Assembly: GCA_002256435.1 (NCBI GenBank)
Contig: NKJC01000001.1
Span: 1,054,001 to 1,118,000, forward strand
Direction of reading: 5' to 3'
Length of the DNA stretch: 64,000 nt
From: Chitinophagaceae bacterium BSSC1
GTDB lineage: Bacteria; Bacteroidota; Bacteroidia; Chitinophagales; Chitinophagaceae
A program made the position numbers and the translations under genes. This document shows, piece after piece, positions 20,601 through 27,686 of this stretch (within the stretch, counting starts at the first letter, position 1; each line of letters opens with the position of its first letter). The notes below the pieces were generated by a model, which was not told the origin of the DNA, made no database searches, and worked only from the letters and a program-made list of their open reading frames with translations.

Positions 20601-20969
20601 TTGAAATATGCAATTGTCATATTAATTATTGTTGCGGTTTTTGCGCAAAGCTTTACTAGGTCTATCCTGATAGCGGATTATTTAGTAAATATAGAAACCT
20701 ACCAAAAGAACTGTGAAAACAAGGCCAAGCCCATGCTTCATTGCAATGGCAAATGCCAAATGTTCAAAAAAATCAAAAAACAGGAAGGCAACAATCAAAC
20801 TAGTATGCCTGTTCCAAAATTTAATCAAGAAGAACTGGTTTTGTCTTCCAAGTCTTTTTTCCCAAGTATTGATCAGGCTATTTTATTGAATCAATTGGCA
20901 TATTCCTATTATAAAGGAACCAATCCCTCCAATTATCAGTGTTCCATTTTTCATCCTCCAGGAGTCTAA
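20601..20969 (+). CDS. Small Cys-rich membrane-anchored protein, copper-cluster companion
   Basis: 122 residues. TTG at 20601 is the only start that keeps the N-terminal hydrophobic segment (KYAIVILIIVAVFAQSF); a TGA stop lies in frame at 20577 and the ATG at 20608 is in another frame. After the membrane segment come Cys residues in KNCENKAKPMLHCNGKCQMF, a possible metal-binding site, then a Lys-rich stretch. No domain recognised. It is followed about 100 bases later by mbnP-like and mbnH-like genes, so a role in copper or another thiophilic metal is plausible. The leaderless TTG start is unusual. Confidence 0.72.
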   Translation: MKYAIVILIIVAVFAQSFTRSILIADYLVNIETYQKNCENKAKPMLHCNGKCQMFKKIKKQEGNNQTSMPVPKFNQEELVLSSKSFFPSIDQAILLNQLAYSYYKGTNPSNYQCSIFHPPGV

Positions 20970-21016
20970 TTCTTCTCTTAGTTTTTATTTTTTAACATGA
21001 AGCAGTTTTATGCCTG

Positions 21017-21031
21017 AGCATGATACATGCT
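21017..21031. repeat. Perfect 6-3-6 inverted repeat upstream of the mbnP-like gene
   Basis: AGCATG-ATA-CATGCT is a perfect palindrome with a three-base centre, 41 bases before the mbnP-like ATG, and is followed at once by a second palindrome GCATGC. The size fits an operator for a dimeric regulator such as a metal sensor. No T-run follows, so it is not a terminator. Confidence 0.45.
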
Positions 21032-21071
21032 GCATGCTGTTATCTATTTATTTTATTATTAGAACATTACC

Positions 21072-21830
21072 ATGAAAAATAAACTGTTCCTATTGGCAGC
21101 TTTTGTCATTTTATCAATTGCGTCCAATGCCCAATCTGTTCAATTGCAGTTCAAGAACCAATTCAATGGAGCCCCGCTTTCCTTTGACCAATTGTATCAA
21201 ACACCAATAGGTGACTCTGTAAAATTTTCCACCCTCAATTATTTCATAAGCAATATTGAACTCGTAGACAAAAAAGGAAATAGTTATAAAGTTCCTCAGG
21301 ATAGTTCCTACTTTTTATTAAAACATCAAAACGATAGTTCTAAAACCATTAGCCTATCTAATATTCCTGCGGGTAAATACCAACAACTGGTTTTTACCAT
21401 TGGCGTTGATTCTGTTAGAAATACTTTAGACGTTAGCAGAAGAACCGGAACACTTGACGTAGGTGCAGCTGCTAGAGGCATGTACTGGGTTTGGAACTCA
21501 GGATATATCTTCTTTAAGTTGGAGGGAAAAACCATCAATCAAGTAGATAGTTTGAGAAAAAACTTTCGATACCATATTGGGGGCTATGGCGGCTATGATT
21601 CCAAAACCATCAATAATATCAAAGTCAGAACAATTCCTTTGAAAAGTTTGGTTGTAAAAAAAGGCAAGAACCCTGTTATTACTATAGATGTTGCAGTTGA
21701 GCGATTTTTCAATAGCATTATCCCGGTTAAAATTTTAGAGCACCCTAGCGTAATGTGGGGAGATTTTTCTGTTAAACTGGCCAATAATTACGAACAGATT
21801 TTCAATTTGGGAGGAATCAAATATGAATAA
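21072..21830 (+). CDS. MbnP-like periplasmic copper-binding family protein
   Basis: 252 residues with signal peptide MKNKLFLLAAFVILSIASNAQ. The family pattern is clear: VQLQFKNQFNGAPL at the mature N-terminus, then KFSTLNYFISNIELVDKKG, IPAGKYQQLVFTIGVDS, and RGMYWVWNSGYIFFKLEG. In known systems MbnP binds copper through a Trp-derived kynurenine made by its partner MbnH, a di-heme enzyme. The Trp-rich MYWVWNSGY segment holds candidate Trp residues. The stop overlaps the start of the MbnH-like gene by eight bases (ATGAATAA), which indicates coupled translation. Confidence 0.85.
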   Translation: MKNKLFLLAAFVILSIASNAQSVQLQFKNQFNGAPLSFDQLYQTPIGDSVKFSTLNYFISNIELVDKKGNSYKVPQDSSYFLLKHQNDSSKTISLSNIPAGKYQQLVFTIGVDSVRNTLDVSRRTGTLDVGAAARGMYWVWNSGYIFFKLEGKTINQVDSLRKNFRYHIGGYGGYDSKTINNIKVRTIPLKSLVVKKGKNPVITIDVAVERFFNSIIPVKILEHPSVMWGDFSVKLANNYEQIFNLGGIKYE

Positions 21831-22863
21831 GCAAGCTTGGATCTTTGCTTTAATGATTACGGTGCTGACATGTAGTTTTTTTGTCGGCAAACAGTCTGTT
21901 ACAGCTAAAGCTTTGCTGATTCCAAGCAATTTTCCAACGCCAACCTATGATCTAAGTAAGAATCCGCTAACGGAAGAAGGTTTTGCGTTGGGAAGAAAAT
22001 TGTTTTATGATCCCCTTCTTTCAAAAGACGGGACTATTTCCTGTGCCAGCTGTCACCAACAAGACGCAGGATTTGTTCAAGCTGATCATGATTTGAGCCA
22101 TGGTGTTGAAGACCGATTGGGTAAGCGTAATGCCTTACCCATATTTAATGCATTGTTTAGGAAATCCTTTTTCTGGGATGGCGGTGTTCCAAAGCTGGAT
22201 TTTGTACCAGTAAATCCTATTGAAAATGAATTGGAAATGGATGAGAAAATGGACAATGTGGTTCATAAATTAAATGCTGCAGCAAACTACAGAGCTCTTT
22301 TCAAAAATGCATTTAGTGTTGATACTATTTCCTCAAAAGAAGTATTGCAGGCTTTTGCCCAATTCATGTATGCTATGGTATCGGCCAATGCCAAGTATGA
22401 CAAATTTGTAAGAAAGGAGAACAACACCCTATTGGATAAAGAAGAACTTGCTGGTTTCAATTTATTTAAGGATAAATGTGCTTCTTGTCATAGTACTGAT
22501 TTGTTTACCGATGATAGTTTCAGAAATAACGGCTTAGACAATGAACATCCCAAAGACAAAGGTAGGGAAGAGATTACTTTGAATTTGGCTGACAGAGCCA
22601 AATTTAAAGTACCTAGTCTTAGAAATGTGGCACTCACTGCACCTTATATGCACGATGGAAGGTTCAATAGCTTAGAAGAGGTAATGAATCATTATGCCAA
22701 CTCTGTTCAAAATAGTAGCACATTGGATCCTTTATTAAAATCAGGCACAAGGTTGGGGGTTCCATTAACATCAAATGAACAGAAACAATTGATTCTTTTT
22801 CTGAACACACTAACTGATAGCACATTAATTAATAACAAAGATTTTTCAAACCCAAAACACTAA
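21823..22863 (+). CDS. MbnH-like di-heme cytochrome c peroxidase family protein
   Basis: 346 residues with an N-terminal export segment (WIFALMITVLTCSFFVG). Two heme c sites are present: CASCHQQDAGF (about residue 73) and CASCHSTDLF (about 219). Further family motifs are GKRNALPIFNALFRKSFFWDGG, VPSLRNVALTAPYMHDGRF and LGVPLTSNEQKQLILFLNTLTD. MbnH-type enzymes use a bis-Fe(IV) state to oxidise a Trp in MbnP; others are hydrogen peroxide reductases. The overlap with the mbnP-like gene favours the MbnH role. The start ATG follows GGGAGGA at good distance, a rare strong Shine-Dalgarno in this window. Confidence 0.9.
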   Translation: MNKQAWIFALMITVLTCSFFVGKQSVTAKALLIPSNFPTPTYDLSKNPLTEEGFALGRKLFYDPLLSKDGTISCASCHQQDAGFVQADHDLSHGVEDRLGKRNALPIFNALFRKSFFWDGGVPKLDFVPVNPIENELEMDEKMDNVVHKLNAAANYRALFKNAFSVDTISSKEVLQAFAQFMYAMVSANAKYDKFVRKENNTLLDKEELAGFNLFKDKCASCHSTDLFTDDSFRNNGLDNEHPKDKGREEITLNLADRAKFKVPSLRNVALTAPYMHDGRFNSLEEVMNHYANSVQNSSTLDPLLKSGTRLGVPLTSNEQKQLILFLNTLTDSTLINNKDFSNPKH

Positions 22864-22869
22864 AATAAA

Positions 22870-23208
22870 ATGAAACAAATTATTGGAATTTTATGCTTGC
22901 TTTTTTTGCAACTACAAGTATCAGCTCAGAAAAAGTCCGAACCTCAGATAGATCCAAATAAGAAACTGATGACTGTTGAAGCATCTTGTGGTCAGTGCCA
23001 ATTTAAAATGGCGGGTAAGGGTTGCACTTTGGCTGTAAGGTATAACGGGAAGGCCTATTTTGTTGATAAAGCAAATATTGATTCGTTTGGAGATGCCCAT
23101 TCCAAAATGGGATTTTGTAATGCCATTCGCAAAGCAAAAGTGCAAGGAGAAGTAGTCAATAATAAATTTGTTGCCACTTATTTTGAATTGGTAGACGCAA
23201 AAAAATAG
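22870..23208 (+). CDS. DUF6370-type small secreted protein with conserved cysteines
   Basis: 112 residues. The signal peptide ends in LQVSAQKK. The mature part has VEASCGQCQFKMAGKGCTLAVRY, then KAYFVDKANIDSFGDAHS and MGFCNAIRKAKVQGEV: four Cys including one CxxC, plus an Asp-x-His. I recognise it as the DUF6370 type of Bacteroidota, function unknown. It starts six bases after the MbnH-like stop, so it is in the same operon and may bind copper or shuttle metal in the periplasm. Confidence 0.75.
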   Translation: MKQIIGILCLLFLQLQVSAQKKSEPQIDPNKKLMTVEASCGQCQFKMAGKGCTLAVRYNGKAYFVDKANIDSFGDAHSKMGFCNAIRKAKVQGEVVNNKFVATYFELVDAKK

Positions 23209-23281
23209 GGAATTATGAAGCCAGTTATGTGAATGAGGCTGTAAGGAAAGTTGTTTCAAAAAGCTGTTTAAAAGATTCTAG

Positions 23282-23289
23282 TACCTTTG
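23282..23289 (+). promoter_or_regulatory. Candidate -7 box of the efflux pump gene
   Basis: TACCTTTG matches TAnnTTTG exactly and ends 16 bases before the ATG of the Bcr/CflA pump. The nearest upstream TTG (23251) is 28 bases away, farther than usual, so the -33 element is uncertain. Confidence 0.5.
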
Positions 23290-23305
23290 TCAGCGAAAGA
23301 ATTTC

Positions 23306-24550
23306 ATGAAGAACCAACCAAAACAATTACACCTCATTCTCATACTGGGCTTTCTCACAGCAATTGGGCCACTGTCTATAGACATGTACCTGCCCGCTTT
23401 CCCAGACATTGCTAAAAGCTTAAACACTACGGTAGCATCAGTGATGTTATCGCTTTCCTCTTTCTTTATTGGTATTTCAGTTGGGCAATTGATCTATGGA
23501 CCCTTGTTAGAAAGGTTTGGAAGAAAAACGCCTTTGTATTTTGGATTGACCATTTATGCCATTGCCAGTTTTGGTTGTGCTACAGCCCAATCAGTAGAAA
23601 TGCTTATTCTACTAAGATTGTTTCAGGCATTGGGTGGTTGCGTGGGTATGGTGGCTTCTAGGGCCATGGTCAGGGATTTGTTTGAAGTAAAAGATAATGC
23701 CAAAGTATTTTCTACCCTGATGTTGGTGGTGGCGGTATCGCCCATTATTGCTCCAACCCTGGGCGGATTCATGACAGCCCATTTTGGATGGAGAACCATT
23801 TTTGCCGTATTGGTGGCCATTATTGTTTTAATTATTGCAGCCGTATTCTTTCTGCTTCCAGAAAGTAAAAAACCAGATGCCAATTTTTCTTTGAAGCCTG
23901 CGGCCATCTTTGGTAATTATTTGGGCATTGTAAAAACGCCTCAGTTTGCGGTGTATACTTTTACAGGAGCTGTAGCTTATGCTGGTCTATATTCCTATAT
24001 CAGCGGATCACCCTTTGTATTCATGGTCTATTATCATGTAAGCGAACAACAATATGGTTGGATCTTTGCCCTTGTGGCAGCAGGATTAATTGGTGCAAGC
24101 CAAGTGAACAATTTTTTGCTAAAGCGATATGCTTCAGAACAAATTTTCAAAGCAGCACTCAGCATTCAAAATCTCTTTGGTCTCTTATTGGTCTTGTCCA
24201 TTATCACAGGTTGGAATAATATCTATAGTAGTATTGGCTTGATCTTTTGTTTCCTCTGTTGTCAGGGTTTTCTTTTCCCAAATGCTTCAGCACTCTCCAT
24301 GGCACAGTTTGGTCATAATGCAGGAAGCGCTTCTGCCTTAATGGGATTTATACAAATGAGTGTTGGCGCTTTGTTCTCAGCCTTTGTGAGCATACTCCAA
24401 ACCGATAGCCCCATTGCCATGACAGGCGTAATGGCTTTCTGCTCTTTATCTGCTTCCTTGATCTATTCTTTTGGTAAAAAACTGATTGTTAAAAAAGCCA
24501 GTCTCATCTTGGTTGAGGAGGAAGAGGTAGATATGATCAATACTTTATAA
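23306..24550 (+). CDS. Bcr/CflA-type MFS multidrug efflux transporter
   Basis: 414 residues, 12 predicted membrane helices, the normal length for the 12-helix drug/proton antiporters of this family. Diagnostic pieces are LGFLTAIGPLSIDMYLPAFPDIA in helix 1, GQLIYGPLLERFGRKTPL as the loop 2-3 motif A, and RLFQALGGCVGMVASRAMVRDLF in helices 4-5 with VSPIIAPTLGG after them. It exports bicyclomycin-, chloramphenicol- or sulfonamide-like compounds in relatives; the substrate here is unknown. It has its own -7 box 98 bases after the copper cluster and no clear partner. Confidence 0.9.
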   Translation: MKNQPKQLHLILILGFLTAIGPLSIDMYLPAFPDIAKSLNTTVASVMLSLSSFFIGISVGQLIYGPLLERFGRKTPLYFGLTIYAIASFGCATAQSVEMLILLRLFQALGGCVGMVASRAMVRDLFEVKDNAKVFSTLMLVVAVSPIIAPTLGGFMTAHFGWRTIFAVLVAIIVLIIAAVFFLLPESKKPDANFSLKPAAIFGNYLGIVKTPQFAVYTFTGAVAYAGLYSYISGSPFVFMVYYHVSEQQYGWIFALVAAGLIGASQVNNFLLKRYASEQIFKAALSIQNLFGLLLVLSIITGWNNIYSSIGLIFCFLCCQGFLFPNASALSMAQFGHNAGSASALMGFIQMSVGALFSAFVSILQTDSPIAMTGVMAFCSLSASLIYSFGKKLIVKKASLILVEEEEVDMINTL

Positions 24551-24655
24551 CCAGATTCAACATCTACAGGATTTAAGGATTCCACATCTAAGATCAGCAT
24601 TCCAAAAAATGAAATTGGCCTGAATTGTTTGAAATCAGCTTGAAATTGGTTATCA

Positions 24656-24674
24656 TTGTGTCAGTAAGACACAA
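24656..24674. repeat. Perfect 7-5-7 inverted repeat upstream of the GH3 gene
   Basis: TTGTGTC, five-base centre AGTAA, GACACAA. It lies 28 bases before the GH3 ATG in a 152-base gap that otherwise shows only a repeated TTGAAAT. The size and place fit an operator; no T-run follows. Confidence 0.45.
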
Positions 24675-24702
24675 ACAATAATTTCAATAAAACGATTCTG
24701 CC

Positions 24703-27072
24703 ATGAAATCTACTATTTCAAAATGGTTGGTGCTGCCATTGCTACTCTTGTTAATAGGCAATGCCAAAGCTCAACAAGCACTTCCTCAACTAGGTAAAAG
24801 CCCTGTGGCCGATGTGGTGAAAGCCATGACCCTAGAAGAAAAAATTAATCTATTGGTTGGTCAAAGCATGTATGTTCCGGGTATGCCCATGCCCGGTTCT
24901 GGTCTTCCTCCTTCTGAACCTCAGAGAAGGGTAACTGGTGCTGCTGGTGCAACTGGTGGTGTTCCTAGACTAGGCATTCCCGGTATTGTAGTTTGCGATG
25001 GACCTGCCGGCATTCACGCATTCAATGGCGGCAAGAGCCGTTTGTATTATGCCACTGCTTGGCCTATTGGAACCTTATTGGCTTCTAGTTGGGATACGGC
25101 ATTGGTAAACAAAGTGGGCAAAGCTTTGGGGGCTGAAGCCAAAGAATATGGGATTGATATTTTGCTAGGACCTGGTATGAATATTCATCGCAATCCACTG
25201 GGTGCCAGAAATTTTGAATACTATTCCGAAGACCCTATTGTTACAGGAAATATAGCAGCGGCCATGGTGAACGGGATTCAAAGCAGCGGTGTAGGTACTT
25301 CTGCCAAACACTTTTTTGCTAACAACCAAGAAACCAATCGCAGTAGCGTGAATACTATCATCAGTGAAAGGGCTATGCGTGAAATCTATTTGAGAGGTTG
25401 GCAGATCATGGTAAAACAGTCTCAGCCATGGACCATCATGAGTTCCTATAACTTGGTGAATGGACCATTTACTTCTGAGAACCCAGAATTATTGCGCACT
25501 GTTTTGCGTGATGAATTTGGATTCAAAGGATTTGTCATGACCGATTGGTTTGGTGGTAAGAATGCAGTTGCACAACAAAAAGCGGGTAACCATTTAATCA
25601 TGCCTGGTATGCCTAATCAGAAAAAAGAAATCTTGGATGCGGTAAAAGCAGGTCAATTAGATGAAAAGATTTTGGACCAAAACGTTGCGGAATTGTTGAA
25701 CGTTATTTTGTTGACACATACTTTCAAGGGATATAAATTTAGCGATAACCCTCCATTAAAAGAAAATGCTCAAATCTCTAGAAATGCTGCAGCGGAAAGC
25801 ATGGTGTTGTTAAAAAATGAAGGCAAATCTTTACCCATCGCCGCAGGCAGTTCCATTGCCTTATTTGGTAACAACCAATTAGACTTAGTAGCTGGTGGAA
25901 CAGGCAGTGGCGACGTAAACAAAATGTACAGTGTTCCATTAGCAGACGGTTTGTTCCGCGCTGGATATGCATTGAATACTGATTTGTATAGATCATATAG
26001 TCAATACATGGCTGCAGAAAATGCCAAACGTCCAAAACGCAGTTTAATGGAAGAATTGATGAGCCCCATTGTTCCCATTACAGAAATGAGTGTTACTAAT
26101 GATCAAATTAAAAGCGCGGCAGCAAAATCAGACATGGCTATCATTGCTATTGGAAGAAATGCTGGTGAGGGTAATGACCGTAAAGAAGTTGATGATTACA
26201 ATCTTACTCAAAAAGAGTTACAACTAATCAAGTCTGTTGCGGCTGCTTTTCACGCACTCAATAAGAAAGTAGTAGTTACGCTCAATATTGGTGGTGTAGT
26301 TGATGTGATGCAATGGAGAGATGATGTAGACGCCATTTTGCTAGCATGGCAACCTGGCTTAGAAGGTGGCAATGCTATGGCCGATGTGGTTTCTGGAAAA
26401 GTAAATCCTTCTGGCAAATTGGCTACTACCTTCCCTGCAAAATATGCAGATGATATTACTGCTAAAAACTTCCCGGGCCGTGTAATTCCTGGTTCTGAAA
26501 AACCTGGTTTGTTTGGCCAGAAACAAGTAGATGCTGAAGTAATATATGAAGAAGGCGTTTATGTAGGATACAGGTATTACAACAGTTTCAATGTGATTAC
26601 AGCTTATCCCTTTGGTTATGGATTGTCATATACAACTTTTAGCACCAATAACCTGAAATTGAGTGCCCCTGTATTTACAGACAAAATTCAGGCTACTGTT
26701 ACTGTTACCAATAATGGAACAGTTGCAGGCAAAGAAGTGGTTCAATTATATCTGTCAGCACCTGTTTCCAAAATTGACAAGCCCAAATCTGAATTAAAAG
26801 CATTTGCCAAGACTAAGGTATTGCAACCTGGCGAATCTCAAGAAATCAGCTTTAGCTTGACTGCGGCTGAATTAGCATCCTTTAATACTGCTGCTGGGGC
26901 TTGGGTGGCTGATGCAGGTGACTATACGGTGAATATTGGCAATGCCCAACAAGTCATTGCATCTGCCAATTTTAAACTTTCGAAAGAAATTGTTGTTGAA
27001 AAAGTAAATAAGGTATTGGTACCTAAGATTGCTATCAACGAATTAAAAAGAGCGGTTCCAAAAACCAAGTAA
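24703..27072 (+). CDS. GH3 beta-glucosidase, exported
   Basis: 789 residues, normal for three-domain GH3 enzymes, with signal peptide ending in IGNAKAQQ. The barrel carries IPGIVVCDGPAGIHAF, GPGMNIHRNPLGARNFEYYSEDP and TSAKHFFANNQE, with the nucleophile Asp281 in GFVMTDWFGG. The alpha/beta sandwich has IAIGRNAGEGNDRKEVDDY, where the acid/base Glu is expected. A C-terminal fibronectin-III-like domain covers about residues 650-760. It releases glucose from short beta-glucosides; cellobiose, sophorose or gentiobiose cannot be told apart by eye. A strong terminator follows the gene, so it is likely monocistronic. Confidence 0.94.
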   Translation: MKSTISKWLVLPLLLLLIGNAKAQQALPQLGKSPVADVVKAMTLEEKINLLVGQSMYVPGMPMPGSGLPPSEPQRRVTGAAGATGGVPRLGIPGIVVCDGPAGIHAFNGGKSRLYYATAWPIGTLLASSWDTALVNKVGKALGAEAKEYGIDILLGPGMNIHRNPLGARNFEYYSEDPIVTGNIAAAMVNGIQSSGVGTSAKHFFANNQETNRSSVNTIISERAMREIYLRGWQIMVKQSQPWTIMSSYNLVNGPFTSENPELLRTVLRDEFGFKGFVMTDWFGGKNAVAQQKAGNHLIMPGMPNQKKEILDAVKAGQLDEKILDQNVAELLNVILLTHTFKGYKFSDNPPLKENAQISRNAAAESMVLLKNEGKSLPIAAGSSIALFGNNQLDLVAGGTGSGDVNKMYSVPLADGLFRAGYALNTDLYRSYSQYMAAENAKRPKRSLMEELMSPIVPITEMSVTNDQIKSAAAKSDMAIIAIGRNAGEGNDRKEVDDYNLTQKELQLIKSVAAAFHALNKKVVVTLNIGGVVDVMQWRDDVDAILLAWQPGLEGGNAMADVVSGKVNPSGKLATTFPAKYADDITAKNFPGRVIPGSEKPGLFGQKQVDAEVIYEEGVYVGYRYYNSFNVITAYPFGYGLSYTTFSTNNLKLSAPVFTDKIQATVTVTNNGTVAGKEVVQLYLSAPVSKIDKPKSELKAFAKTKVLQPGESQEISFSLTAAELASFNTAAGAWVADAGDYTVNIGNAQQVIASANFKLSKEIVVEKVNKVLVPKIAINELKRAVPKTK

Positions 27073-27090
27073 TAAACTCCCCCGGTTTAG

Positions 27091-27124
27091 AAAGGCTGTT
27101 CCCTGAAAAGAGAACAGCCTTTTT
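27091..27124 (+). terminator. Rho-independent terminator of the GH3 gene
   Basis: Perfect 11-base stem AAAGGCTGTTC (27091-27101) and GAACAGCCTTT (27112-27122) around a ten-base loop, running straight into a T-run. It lies 19 bases after the GH3 stop. Confidence 0.92.
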
Positions 27125-27179
27125 GTTTGCTTTTTCGTAACTTGTTATCTATTAATTGATTAGCATCAACTCAAAGATT

Positions 27180-27686
27180 ATGAGCAACCTTAACACCAAT
27201 ATGCGCGTTTACCACCGTTACCTAGGATTTTTTCTTGCCGGTATTATGGCAGTTTATTCCATCAGTGGAATTATTTTGATTTTTAGAGAAACAGATTTTC
27301 TGAAATCAGAAAAAACAAAAGTACAAACCGTTGCAACAAATTTAGATGCTGTTGATTTGGGTAAAGCCATTAAAATTAAAGAACTAAAAGTCTTAAGTGA
27401 CACCAATAATATTGTCAGCTTTAAACAAGGAACTTATAACAAAGTATCCGGTGTAGCTGAGTTCAAAGTAAAAGAGCTTCCCTTTGTTGTAAGCAAGATG
27501 ACCAATTTTCACAAAGCCAGTACCAAACAACCACTGTTTTATTTGAACATCTTTTTTGGACTGTCCTTATTCTTTTTTGTGATCTCTTCCTTTTGGATGT
27601 TTATGCCTCAAACTTCTATTTTTAGAAAGGGACTTATTTTCACGTTAGTGGGTGTTGTGTTAACCTTGGTCTTATTGTTTATCTAG
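27180..27686 (+). CDS. Small PepSY-type membrane protein
   Basis: 168 residues from ATG 27180; the open frame extends to a TTG at 27156 but nothing supports that start. The N-terminus MRVYHRYLGFFLAGIMAVYSISGIILIF is the first helix typical of PepSY-associated membrane proteins of iron or copper reductases, followed by an extracytoplasmic stretch of about 90 residues and two closing helices (FYLNIFFGLSLFFFVISSFWMF and GLIFTLVGVVLTLVLLF). It is much shorter than the full PepSY reductases. Its TAG stop overlaps the stop of the convergent kup gene within four bases. Function unknown; electron transfer or metal reduction is possible. Confidence 0.75.
   Translation: MSNLNTNMRVYHRYLGFFLAGIMAVYSISGIILIFRETDFLKSEKTKVQTVATNLDAVDLGKAIKIKELKVLSDTNNIVSFKQGTYNKVSGVAEFKVKELPFVVSKMTNFHKASTKQPLFYLNIFFGLSLFFFVISSFWMFMPQTSIFRKGLIFTLVGVVLTLVLLFI

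Noticed and set aside
22921..23259. Minus-strand open frame opposite the DUF6370 gene
   Set aside because: The plus-strand protein has a signal peptide and conserved Cys pattern; the antisense one has neither.
23623..23907. Antisense open frame within the MFS pump gene
   Set aside because: Shadow of a strongly conserved membrane-protein frame.
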